From the NCBI GenBank assembly GCA_013299045.1, contig JAAFJX010000006.1, forward strand, positions 117,505 through 181,504: a stretch of DNA of 64,000 bases, in the 5' to 3' direction. This document shows, piece after piece, positions 17,910-26,526 of the stretch. Origin of the DNA: Cytophagales bacterium. Lineage in GTDB: Bacteria > Bacteroidota > Bacteroidia > Cytophagales > Bernardetiaceae. Position 1 is the stretch's first letter. Each line of letters opens with the position of its first letter. Below the pieces are notes generated by a model that saw only the letters and a list, made by a program, of their open reading frames with translations, was not told the DNA's origin and did not search any database. The position numbers and the translations under genes were made by a program.

Positions 17910-20474
17910 ATGACTTTTCCGAGAAGCATACAAGCCGAATGGCTCAAAACAAAGCGAAGCGCAGTCTTATGGCTAGTCTTGGTAGGTGGCTGCTTTATTC
18001 CGAGCATCGTGCTGGCGGCGCGCCTTCTAAAAAAAAGCCAAACCGTACTAGGCAACAGCACAGACACCGCTTGGGAAATCGTCTTCAACCAATGTTGGCA
18101 GTATATGTCGGTTTTTTTGTTACCAATCGGCATCACGTTGGCTTGTAGCCTGATTGCACAAATTGAGTTCCGAAACAATACTTGGAAGCAACTCTTAACT
18201 ACGCCTCAGAGCCTGACCACCATTTTTTTTGCCAAATGTACGCTCGTTATCGGCCTGATGCTTCTCTTCTTTTTGGTTTTTAATATGGGCATTAGTCTAA
18301 CAGCCATTTTACCCTCGATGCTGATGAGCGACATTCCCTGGCCAAAGCAACCTTTTCCGCTTCAGTTTTTGCTGGAAAGTAACGCTAATTATTTTGTAAA
18401 CTGCCTACCCATTTTAGCCATCCAATATTGGTTGAGCCTGCACATTCGTAATTTTGTCATTCCAATAGCCATAGGTTTTGCCTTGTTGCTGGCTTCACTG
18501 ATGGCTATGAATACTGAATATGGCTATTATCTGCCTTACTGCTATAGTTCTATGAAGTTTTTGACGGCGGACAACAAAATAAATCCGAATGCCAACATCA
18601 AATTGTGGGCATTGGCTTATTTCATCTTTTTTACAAGTGTAAACTATTTTCATTTCATTTCTAAAACAGAAGGCTCATGGGCACAATTTTTTCGCAAGAA
18701 GCAGAATGCCGCCATTTTGGGTTCATTGCTTCTTTTGGGCGTTTTAGGGTTTTGGTATTTAACACCTGCCTCTGCCAGAAACTTAGGCAGCAGCCCTCGC
18801 GAAGTGGCGCTTAGAATTAAAACTGTAGAAGAAAATATGGGTTTTTTGAAGTACAAAGTAGCCCATAAAACATTGACCTCTGTAGAAGAACGCATGAAAC
18901 ACTACAACATCAAGGGGGCGAGCATTGCAGTTATTCATAACTACAAAATTGAATGGGTGAAGCATTACGGCTGGGCTAATGCTGAAAACAAAGTGCCAGT
19001 GAGCGCAGAAACGCTCTTTCAGCCTGGTTCTATTAGTAAAAGTGTGAATGCCGTTGCTTTTATGAAATTACATGAGCAAAAAAAGATTAATCTTTTTTGC
19101 GACATTAACAACTATCTCAAAACGTGGAAGTTCACTTATACAGACAGCATCAGCAAAGGAAAAAAAATTACACTGGCGCAACTCCTAAGCCACTCAGCCG
19201 GACTAAATATTCATGGTTTTGGCTTTAGAGGCCATTCCCGAACAGACACACTGCCAACCATTGCGCAGATATTGAACGGTGAAAAACCCTCCATGACTAC
19301 CAAGATAAAGTCCATTGCAGAGCCTGGTAAGCAATTCCTCTATTCGGGAGGCGGCACTATGGTTTCGCAACAACTCTTGATGGATTTCACACAACAAGAT
19401 TATGCAGCCTATATGCAACAAAATGTATTGTGGCCGATGGGAATGACCAACAGTTTTTTTACGCAGCCTCCGCCTCAGAATTTGGCACACCGCCTCGCTA
19501 CTGGTTACACCATGATAGACAATGATAATGCAGTGCAAGGTGGCTATTCTGTTCAACCACAGCAGGCAGCCGCAGGGCTTTGGACGAATGCTACCGACCT
19601 CGCCAACTTTATCATCACGATTCAGAAAGCACTGGCCAACACAAGCCCGTTTTTGAGCGCCAATACAGCAGAGTTGATGCTAACACCATACAATGATGGC
19701 TCAACTTCTATGGGTTTTTTCGTTGAGGAAAGAAATGGAGAAAAGTATTTTCAGCACGGTGCGGGCAACCCAGGCTTTGCAGGCAAATACATGGGTAGCT
19801 TAGAAAATGGCGACGGTGTGGTTGTGCTTGTAAACAGCGATGACGACCCCGCATTTCTGGAAGAGGTCATTGTGGCAGTCGCGCAAGCCTATGAGTGGCC
19901 AGGTTTTGATAAGCCCAAACCAGCAGAGATTGTTCAAACAATAGAAATAGCTCCTGCTGACTTTGAAAAAATGCGTGGAGCTTATGAAATCCATCAGGGT
20001 ATCACGCTCATTGACACGCTCAGAGGCAGCTACCGCTACTATGCAATGGGCAAATCTATGCCCATGTACTTTACAAGCGCAAGCAGCTTTGTTAATTTGG
20101 AAGCCTTATCCGAAAAACGCTTTGTTTTTGACGCACAAAAAAATGTGCTTGGTTTTGAGCTAAATGTTGGCAATCAGATTCGTAAAGCCCAAAAACTGAA
20201 AGCATATTGTCCTAACCAAAGCACTTTGCGTCAATACCTAGGGCAGTATGCGCTCAGTCAGGGTGAAATTGACAGCGTGTATTTAAAGCAGGACAGGCTC
20301 TATCTCTACTCCGAAAATGTTATTGCTGATAGAGAATTAAAGTTTTTGAATGACACTGATTTTTATATGGACGACGGCAACATTTATCGTTTTGTGTCTG
20401 ATGACAAGCAAATGGTAAAAGGCATTACGGGGAAGTACAATCCTAACCAGACCTTGATTATCAGGAAGATTTGA
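17910..20474 (+). CDS. ABC-2 permease fused to a beta-lactamase-like serine hydrolase
   Basis: One reading frame of 854 residues joins two functions. Residues 1 to about 290 are an ABC-2-type permease: start RSIQAEWLKTKRSAVLWLV, then about seven membrane helices, the last near 268-286. Residues 320 to about 650 form a class-C beta-lactamase / penicillin-binding-protein-like domain with the catalytic SISK (S374, K377), a second motif YSG (Y478) in place of YxN, and HGAG (H616). The tail to 854 has lipocalin-like or linker strands. With an even number of inside-out crossings uncertain, the hydrolase is most likely periplasmic. There is no stop codon or frameshift at the junction. The partner ATPase is encoded three bases upstream. 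The hydrolase could process or destroy the transported compound. Confidence 0.9.
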   Translation: MTFPRSIQAEWLKTKRSAVLWLVLVGGCFIPSIVLAARLLKKSQTVLGNSTDTAWEIVFNQCWQYMSVFLLPIGITLACSLIAQIEFRNNTWKQLLTTPQSLTTIFFAKCTLVIGLMLLFFLVFNMGISLTAILPSMLMSDIPWPKQPFPLQFLLESNANYFVNCLPILAIQYWLSLHIRNFVIPIAIGFALLLASLMAMNTEYGYYLPYCYSSMKFLTADNKINPNANIKLWALAYFIFFTSVNYFHFISKTEGSWAQFFRKKQNAAILGSLLLLGVLGFWYLTPASARNLGSSPREVALRIKTVEENMGFLKYKVAHKTLTSVEERMKHYNIKGASIAVIHNYKIEWVKHYGWANAENKVPVSAETLFQPGSISKSVNAVAFMKLHEQKKINLFCDINNYLKTWKFTYTDSISKGKKITLAQLLSHSAGLNIHGFGFRGHSRTDTLPTIAQILNGEKPSMTTKIKSIAEPGKQFLYSGGGTMVSQQLLMDFTQQDYAAYMQQNVLWPMGMTNSFFTQPPPQNLAHRLATGYTMIDNDNAVQGGYSVQPQQAAAGLWTNATDLANFIITIQKALANTSPFLSANTAELMLTPYNDGSTSMGFFVEERNGEKYFQHGAGNPGFAGKYMGSLENGDGVVVLVNSDDDPAFLEEVIVAVAQAYEWPGFDKPKPAEIVQTIEIAPADFEKMRGAYEIHQGITLIDTLRGSYRYYAMGKSMPMYFTSASSFVNLEALSEKRFVFDAQKNVLGFELNVGNQIRKAQKLKAYCPNQSTLRQYLGQYALSQGEIDSVYLKQDRLYLYSENVIADRELKFLNDTDFYMDDGNIYRFVSDDKQMVKGITGKYNPNQTLIIRKI

Positions 20475-20648
20475 TAGACTCGAGGGCTTTAGCTACTTTG
20501 TTATTCTATAAAAGGTTTTTGCGTATGGCTTTCAAAAGCTGCGAACACAGGAAATAAATAAATGGTTTAATATTTGCTCTTCTGCTTTTATTACTCTAAA
20601 ATTGCATGGTTCGTTCGTTTTAACCATTTACAGACTACTATATTCTCT

Positions 20649-21794
20649 ATGAAAGCACTTTCTCATTTTGTTTCCAGTCCTTCAGAGGCCATCAAACGCT
20701 TGTATGCAGTTCGCAAGGAAAAATTTGAGCCTACTTTGGCAGTTGTGTTCAGTTCCATCAGTGTAGACTACACAGGCATTGTTAAAGCCTTGCGCGCAGA
20801 GAGCATAGATGTTTTTGGCTGCACAACGGCAGGCGAGATAGCAAATGCAGAAGTTCAGGAGCAATCAGCAGCCATCATGTTTATGGATATGCCCAGAGCA
20901 CATTACAAACTGCTTAGTAGTGAGTTTGAAGTAAGCCCTGGCAGTTTAGAGAACGCTGCCGCGGGTTTAGGTTCGGTCATAGACAAACTCTTTGAGAAAA
21001 GTTTTGTGCTTTTGAATATTTCGGGGCTAGGAGTTGACGGCGAAGAGGCGGTGCGTGGGCTTAGAAAAAATGCGGCAAAGGCAGAAGTACTTGGCGGTTT
21101 GGCTGGTGATGATTTTGCAATGAAAACAACCTATATTTTTGCCAATGACCTGATAACCCCCAAAGGCATTGCCGCATTGGTTTTGGATAAAGCGCGCTTC
21201 CAAACAGCAGACATGGCTACGAGCGGCTGGAAGGCTGTTGGCGTAGAGAAGACCATCACAAAGTCTGAAGGAAACATTGTTTATGAAATTGACAATGAGC
21301 CTGCTATTGATGTTTTTGTTAAATATTTTAAGCTCCCACAGGATATTTCTAGCGAAGAAATTGTGCTGCAAATAGGTGTAAAATTCCCCTTGCACCTCAT
21401 ACGCCCCGACAAATCAACGGTACTTCGCGCTCCTCTGCTCGGCAATGTAGAGAATCGTTCTCTTATTTTTGCTGGCTCTGTCCCACAAGGCTCAAAAGTG
21501 CGTTTTGCAGTAGCTCCAGATTTAGACATAGTGAGCCAAACCATTGCGGATTTATCCACCCTCAAGCCCAATATGCCAGAAGCTGACGCACTCCTGATGT
21601 ATTCATGTAAAGCGCGCCACGCCACACTCGGGCCGCTTATTGAGCAAGAAGTAGCCGGCTCGCAAGAAATTTGGGGCAACGCACCCTTGGTGGGCTTTTT
21701 CTCTTACGGGGAATTTGGTACGCAGAAAAACTCTTCTTTGGACTTTCATAACGAAACCTGCTGCTTGGTGGCTATTAAAGAAATTACAGACTGA
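20649..21794 (+). CDS. FIST-domain sensory protein
   Basis: The 381-residue protein has a FIST N domain (about 20-200) with GCTTAGEIANAEVQEQSAA and LGGLAGDDFAMK, and a FIST C domain (about 210-370) with ALLMYSCKARH and GFFSYGEFG near its end. FIST domains are soluble ligand-binding sensors, thought to bind small molecules such as amino acids, and they often occur beside signalling genes. I chose the ATG at 20649 (MKALSHFVSS); upstream codons of the frame encode an unlikely Phe/Tyr-rich stretch. The stop codon overlaps the ATG of a SpoIIE phosphatase gene (TGATG at 21792-21796), so the two are translationally coupled and probably form one signalling pair. Confidence 0.9.
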   Translation: MKALSHFVSSPSEAIKRLYAVRKEKFEPTLAVVFSSISVDYTGIVKALRAESIDVFGCTTAGEIANAEVQEQSAAIMFMDMPRAHYKLLSSEFEVSPGSLENAAAGLGSVIDKLFEKSFVLLNISGLGVDGEEAVRGLRKNAAKAEVLGGLAGDDFAMKTTYIFANDLITPKGIAALVLDKARFQTADMATSGWKAVGVEKTITKSEGNIVYEIDNEPAIDVFVKYFKLPQDISSEEIVLQIGVKFPLHLIRPDKSTVLRAPLLGNVENRSLIFAGSVPQGSKVRFAVAPDLDIVSQTIADLSTLKPNMPEADALLMYSCKARHATLGPLIEQEVAGSQEIWGNAPLVGFFSYGEFGTQKNSSLDFHNETCCLVAIKEITD

Positions 21795-22861
21795 TGAAAG
21801 AACAGTTTTTATTCTTAAAAAAGCTGATTTCTGATAGTCTGGAACAAAACGACACCGCTGAGCAAGCACTCAAGTATCTGAATGCCATACAAAAAGAAAT
21901 GGCTTTGATGGATTTTAAATACAACAGATTGGTTTCAGAAAAATCAATCCTTGCTAACTTTTTGGAACAAACCAGTAGGGATTATGAAGATAAAATCCTG
22001 GAACTGGCGCAAGCCCGCGATGCTGCTGAAACTTCACTCACAAAAATTAATGCCAGCTTGGCTTATGCAAAACGCATACAGAAAGCTGTTTTAGGACATA
22101 CCGCACAGGTTAAAACCCTCTTTCCTAACTCATTTGTCATTTATAAGCCCAGAGATGTCATTAGCGGAGACTTTTTCTGGACTACCCATCTAAAAAATGC
22201 ACCTTTTGTCCCTCAAAAAGGTTTTGATAGCAGTTCATTGAAGGTAATCATTGTCGCAGATTGCACGGGGCATGGAGTTTCGGGGGCTTTTTTAACGCTG
22301 ATAGGTATTACGCACATCAACGACATCATCAAAGCAAAAGATATTCATCAGCCACATCTTATCCTCCAAGAACTGGACGCGCTTGTTTCTATCAGTTTGC
22401 ACGAAAACAACACCAACGACCAAGTGCGCGACGGTATGGATATTGGTGTAATGGTTTTTGATGAGATACACAAAAAACTCTATTTTGCTGGCGCAAAGCA
22501 GAGTTTGTACGTCCTCAGAGAAAAAGAGCTTATACGCATACAAGGTAATAATTATACCATAGATGGCCGAACGAACCTACAAGCCACCACAAAAAAATTT
22601 GATTTGCATTGTATGGACTTTTACCCAAACGACGTGCTCTATATGTACACAGATGGCGCACAAGACCAGTTTGGCGGTTACGACGACAAGGGCCAGTCGC
22701 ATAAACTAACCTCAAGAAAATTCAAGAACTTACTCTTGGAAACCCAGAGCAAAGACTTGGAAGACCAAAAGAAATGCTTACAGGAGGAGCTCCAGAAATG
22801 GCGCGGCACACTGGCTCAAACCGATGATGTCTTGATAATCGGTATGCGTATAGAACAATAA
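21794..22861 (+). CDS. SpoIIE-type PP2C phosphatase
   Basis: This 355-residue soluble protein has an N-terminal coiled coil (to about residue 95), the YAKRIQKAVLG hinge that precedes SpoIIE domains, and a PP2C phosphatase domain from about 105 to the end. Metal-binding motifs are present: DVISGDFFW, VADCTGHGVSGAFL, GMDIGVMVFD, YTDGAQDQFGG and QTDDVLIIGM. It lacks any sensor of its own. The sensor is most likely the FIST protein, whose stop codon overlaps this start by one base. It would dephosphorylate a phosphoserine partner protein in the cytoplasm. No STAS or anti-sigma partner is encoded nearby. Confidence 0.92.
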   Translation: MKEQFLFLKKLISDSLEQNDTAEQALKYLNAIQKEMALMDFKYNRLVSEKSILANFLEQTSRDYEDKILELAQARDAAETSLTKINASLAYAKRIQKAVLGHTAQVKTLFPNSFVIYKPRDVISGDFFWTTHLKNAPFVPQKGFDSSSLKVIIVADCTGHGVSGAFLTLIGITHINDIIKAKDIHQPHLILQELDALVSISLHENNTNDQVRDGMDIGVMVFDEIHKKLYFAGAKQSLYVLREKELIRIQGNNYTIDGRTNLQATTKKFDLHCMDFYPNDVLYMYTDGAQDQFGGYDDKGQSHKLTSRKFKNLLLETQSKDLEDQKKCLQEELQKWRGTLAQTDDVLIIGMRIEQ

Positions 22862-22905
22862 TATGCACTATATTTGTGCTCTTGTTCACGCTCAATCATA
22901 GCCCG

Positions 22906-24648
22906 ATGCGTTTTCTTAATGCTCTAAACCCACAAAAGTACCTTCACATCTGCTTTTTTATCGCAACGCTCACTTTTTGCTTTGCAGATGCTTATGCGCA
23001 AAATATGCGTTTGGATACCGCAAAGGCAGCTAGCTTCTACCAGAAAGGTCGTCATTTTTTAAGCAAAAGACCAGACAGCGCAGCGTTTTTTTTACAAACA
23101 GCTGCCGAAATTTACACCGGCTACAGGCTAGACCGTGAGGGAGGAAATGCCCATTACCATCTCGGTTTGGCGCATCAATTTATGCGCAATAGCCAAGAAG
23201 CCCTCGATTGTTTTATGAAATCGTTGGCGCAGTACGGCAGGTTTTATGGCGAACAAGACCCCGAAGTGGCAAATGCTTACAACAGCGTAGGCAATGCGCA
23301 AAAAGAACTGGGTTTGTATGACAATGCCCTTTTAAGCTACCAGAAAGCCTTAGAGATACGTAAAAATTTCTTTGACCCTCAGCACCCCAAAGTGGCGAGT
23401 GTTTTTAACAATATTGGCAACATTCTGAGTATGCAGCGCAAATACAACGAGGCTATTGCCGAATATCAGGCCGCAGTTACTATTCTAGAAGCCCAAACCA
23501 AACTCAAAGATGCCGAACTGGTACTTTGTTATAGCAACTTGGCGCTTACCTACCTCAAAGTGTTGGACTACCGCAATGCAGAACTACAATACAACAAGTT
23601 ACTTTTGTTTCAGAAAAAACTCTCGGGCTTACAAAGCCTGCCTACTGCTGATGCTTACGACCAACTTGGTCATTTTTATAGCCAACGTTTCAACTACAAA
23701 AATGCCTTGATTTATTTTGATAGTGCCTACCAAATACGGCGGAGTCTCGAGCAGATGGGGCGAATGACGCTCACCACTTCCTATACCAACTTAGGCATCA
23801 CGCACCTGAATTTGGAAGCCTATAAAAAAGCCAAGAGTTTTTTTGACAAAGCCGATGTGCTCAACAAAACGCTTAGACCTCAGGATTTATCCGCCCAGTA
23901 TGCTGACCTCTTGAACTATGCTAATTTTTATCAAGTCATGCAAGACTATAAAAAAGCGCTTGATTATTACGATAAGATATTAAACCTTTTTTTGACAAAA
24001 AACCCCTCACGCCTCAACGACATTTCGTTTATTTATCTTAACATGGCCAGCTTAGCCTATCAGGACAAAGACTACAGCAAGAGTTTGCAGTATAGCGAGC
24101 GAGCATTGTCTTTTGTGCGGCCCAATTTTGAGATAAATGCGCTCAGCATCGCTGACATCTTGGTCGTAAAGGGCACAGCTCTCATGGACTTTGGTCTTCT
24201 GGACTCTGCCAGCTTGGTACTGGGCGAAGCCGAGGCTATTATGGCTGCCAAGCTAGACCCCACGCACGACAAGCGCTTGCAGCTAGAGGTACTTTCTGCC
24301 CAATTACTCCTAGCACAAAAGCTGCCTGTAAAATGCCTAAAAAAACTAGAAGATGCTTTTGAAAGGTGCGTTAAGCAAGATTTATGGGCGCAAAATTCAC
24401 AACAAGTGCCAAACCAAATTTTTGTGTACGACCTCCTCACGCTTTGCTACCGCGCCATCGTTCAGCAAACAGACACTAAAGACAAAAACGAAGAGATAAA
24501 TCTTTGGAATAGCCGTAAAGTTCAGATTTATAACAAGCTGCAAATATTACACCAAGCAAATTCCTATTGGGCTACTTCTATACAAAAAGCCAGATTCGCT
24601 GACCAACGCACGCAAACTGAGCAACTTTTGAACACATTCCTCAAATGA
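22906..24648 (+). CDS. Secreted TPR-repeat protein
   Basis: The 580-residue protein starts with a signal peptide that ends ADAYAQ and then has about ten TPR units, for example NAYNSVGNAQKELGLYDNAL and VFNNIGNILSMQRKYNEAI. It has no CHAT, kinase or phosphatase domain, so it is a protein-protein interaction scaffold, probably periplasmic. A GTG at 22876 would add ten residues, but the ATG at 22906 gives a clean signal peptide. The gene ends in a four-base ATGA overlap with the glycosyltransferase gene. The two therefore likely belong to one operon with the following barrel gene. The function is unknown. Confidence 0.88.
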   Translation: MRFLNALNPQKYLHICFFIATLTFCFADAYAQNMRLDTAKAASFYQKGRHFLSKRPDSAAFFLQTAAEIYTGYRLDREGGNAHYHLGLAHQFMRNSQEALDCFMKSLAQYGRFYGEQDPEVANAYNSVGNAQKELGLYDNALLSYQKALEIRKNFFDPQHPKVASVFNNIGNILSMQRKYNEAIAEYQAAVTILEAQTKLKDAELVLCYSNLALTYLKVLDYRNAELQYNKLLLFQKKLSGLQSLPTADAYDQLGHFYSQRFNYKNALIYFDSAYQIRRSLEQMGRMTLTTSYTNLGITHLNLEAYKKAKSFFDKADVLNKTLRPQDLSAQYADLLNYANFYQVMQDYKKALDYYDKILNLFLTKNPSRLNDISFIYLNMASLAYQDKDYSKSLQYSERALSFVRPNFEINALSIADILVVKGTALMDFGLLDSASLVLGEAEAIMAAKLDPTHDKRLQLEVLSAQLLLAQKLPVKCLKKLEDAFERCVKQDLWAQNSQQVPNQIFVYDLLTLCYRAIVQQTDTKDKNEEINLWNSRKVQIYNKLQILHQANSYWATSIQKARFADQRTQTEQLLNTFLK

Positions 24649-25889
24649 GAATATTGCACCTCAACACCTATGACCGTGCAGGCGGTGCGGAGCAGTTTGC
24701 ATACGACCTCACGCATTTTACACCGTTTGAAAATATGCTGGGCGTAAAGCGTAAACAAACCCCCTCCCAAAAAACCTTTGCTATTCCGCGTAATTCGCTT
24801 TCTTATATCCAAGAGTACAGCGACAAAGCATTTTATCGCCTATTCAAACGGACTCTATTGGCTGATTTGGGTGTAAAAATACCGATACATGGCACAGCCA
24901 AGCACCTGCTCAAAAGCACGCACTACGCGCAGGCTGATGTGGTGAATTGCCACAATCTTCATTTTGATTTTTTTGATTTACAGACCTTACCCCTCATTGC
25001 CCAAGAAAAGCCTTTGGTGTGGTCTTTACACGATTTATGGAGCGTTACAGGGGGCGAAACCTACACGTTTGAAAACGAAAACTTCAAAAGAGGTCTGCCA
25101 AACACCCCCTATCACAACTTGCACCCCTTGCTACACCCTCTCATAGACCGCAGAGCACAATACATGAAAGCAAAAAAAGCTATTTACGAGCAGTTGAGTG
25201 AAAAATTGGTGCTTGTTGTCCCTTGCAAATGGTTAGGCCAAAACATTAGGGCAGGCGCTATCATGTCCTCTAAAGTGCGTATTGTGCAAATCAATTATGG
25301 AATAGATACGAAATTAGTCCGCAATGAAGAGAAAAGGGATTGGGCTAAACCTCGCGTTTTGTTTATCAATACGCACAACCCCTTCAAGGGAGCATGGCTA
25401 GTCAAAAAAATAATGAGCAGGCTTAAAGGTGATTTTGAATGGCACGTTATAGGCGAAGCTCTGCCAGAACTCCCTGAAGCCAAGCATTTGCCGCGCATAC
25501 AAAACGACCGCAAGGCTCTCAACGCTCTTTATAACAGCATAGACGTAATGATTTTTCCATCAGAAGCCGAAAATTCACCACTAACTACTATGGAGGCCAT
25601 GACGGCAGGCGTTTGTGTGGTAGGTTCTTCAACGGGTGGCATTCCAGAGCAACTGGGCGAGACAGGCCATATTTTTCAGAGGTCAGACCCAGAAGATTTG
25701 TTGCGTATCCTGCAAAATGTTTTGGCACAGCCTCTCAGCAATATCAGGGATTTGGGCAGGCAGGCACAAAAGCGTGCTGAGCGTGTTTTTAGCCTGACTC
25801 GCCTCAACGCAGATTATGGCAATTTGTATCAGCAACTGCTTCAGGAACGCCAAGAAGGATATTTTAACTTAGTTAAAAATGAATTCTAA
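24645..25889 (+). CDS. Family-4-type glycosyltransferase
   Basis: The 414-residue enzyme starts MRILHLNTYDRAGGAEQFAY, the acceptor-side N-terminus typical of GT4 (GT-B fold) transferases, and has WSLHDLWSVTGGE near residue 125. The donor-binding C-terminal half contains the E-x7-E motif region: FPSEAENSPLTTMEAMTAGVC and GSSTGGIPEQL. It would transfer a sugar from a nucleotide donor, perhaps in capsule, exopolysaccharide or lipopolysaccharide synthesis. The start overlaps the stop of the TPR gene by four bases, and the end overlaps the next gene by eleven. No other glycan genes are in the cluster, so its acceptor is unknown. Confidence 0.92.
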   Translation: MRILHLNTYDRAGGAEQFAYDLTHFTPFENMLGVKRKQTPSQKTFAIPRNSLSYIQEYSDKAFYRLFKRTLLADLGVKIPIHGTAKHLLKSTHYAQADVVNCHNLHFDFFDLQTLPLIAQEKPLVWSLHDLWSVTGGETYTFENENFKRGLPNTPYHNLHPLLHPLIDRRAQYMKAKKAIYEQLSEKLVLVVPCKWLGQNIRAGAIMSSKVRIVQINYGIDTKLVRNEEKRDWAKPRVLFINTHNPFKGAWLVKKIMSRLKGDFEWHVIGEALPELPEAKHLPRIQNDRKALNALYNSIDVMIFPSEAENSPLTTMEAMTAGVCVVGSSTGGIPEQLGETGHIFQRSDPEDLLRILQNVLAQPLSNIRDLGRQAQKRAERVFSLTRLNADYGNLYQQLLQERQEGYFNLVKNEF

Positions 25890-26511
25890 ACCACAAAAAA
25901 ATATTTTATGGGCATTTTTGCTGCTATTGTTGGTGTGTATGCAAGCAAATGCGCAGAGCTGGGTGGGTGTGTCTGCTTCACCTCTAATTTGTACCTTGAG
26001 CGGGCGCGACGTTTCAGCGGAAGTCCGTTACAGAGCGGCTGGCGAGTTTAACATTTACTGGGAACAAACCTTGGGCGAAAACACGGTATTGAGTACCAAA
26101 ATGGGTTATTGGTTGCGTGGCGCACAAAACGAGCAGAGGAATCGTGTTTCTGTACATCTTTGTGGGCTCTCTTCAGGTATAAACTACCTATTGGCGGGTA
26201 ACTATAGTCGCTTTTATCTGGGTGCGGGCTTGGGGGCTGCCGTCAAGATTCAGGCTTTTTCAGATAAAACAAACATCAGCTATGCCTACAAACGCTGGGA
26301 TTGGAGTGCTCATACCAGCTTGGGTTGGCGCAAAACATGGGTGCGCGGAGCAATTTTTAATGCCGAGCTGCGCTATAGCCGAAGCCTACGAACTGTCTCA
26401 GCGCTTTTGCCTTCACCACCACCCTTGCCCAACAAAGCCAAACCGTTTCTGGTTTACTACACAGCTATTGGCTTTCAGGTGAGCGTGGCGTGGCCCTTAG
26501 GCGGCTATTGA
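25879..26511 (+). CDS. Small outer-membrane barrel-like protein
   Basis: The 210-residue product has a signal peptide (residues 1-26, ending QANAQS) followed by amphipathic strands such as GINYLLAGNYSRFYLGAGLG and GAIFNAELRYSRSLR, which suggest an eight-to-ten-stranded barrel. The ATG lies inside the end of the glycosyltransferase gene (11-base overlap), so it is co-translated. No specific family could be assigned. It converges on hemG with 15 bases between the stop codons. Confidence 0.75.
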   Translation: MNSKPQKNILWAFLLLLLVCMQANAQSWVGVSASPLICTLSGRDVSAEVRYRAAGEFNIYWEQTLGENTVLSTKMGYWLRGAQNEQRNRVSVHLCGLSSGINYLLAGNYSRFYLGAGLGAAVKIQAFSDKTNISYAYKRWDWSAHTSLGWRKTWVRGAIFNAELRYSRSLRTVSALLPSPPPLPNKAKPFLVYYTAIGFQVSVAWPLGGY

Positions 26512-26526
26512 ATTCAACTCTTTGAC

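Noticed and set aside
17910..20474. Two separate genes joined by a frameshift
   Set aside because: The frame is continuous through the junction, with normal codon use and no internal start context needed. It is reported as a fusion.
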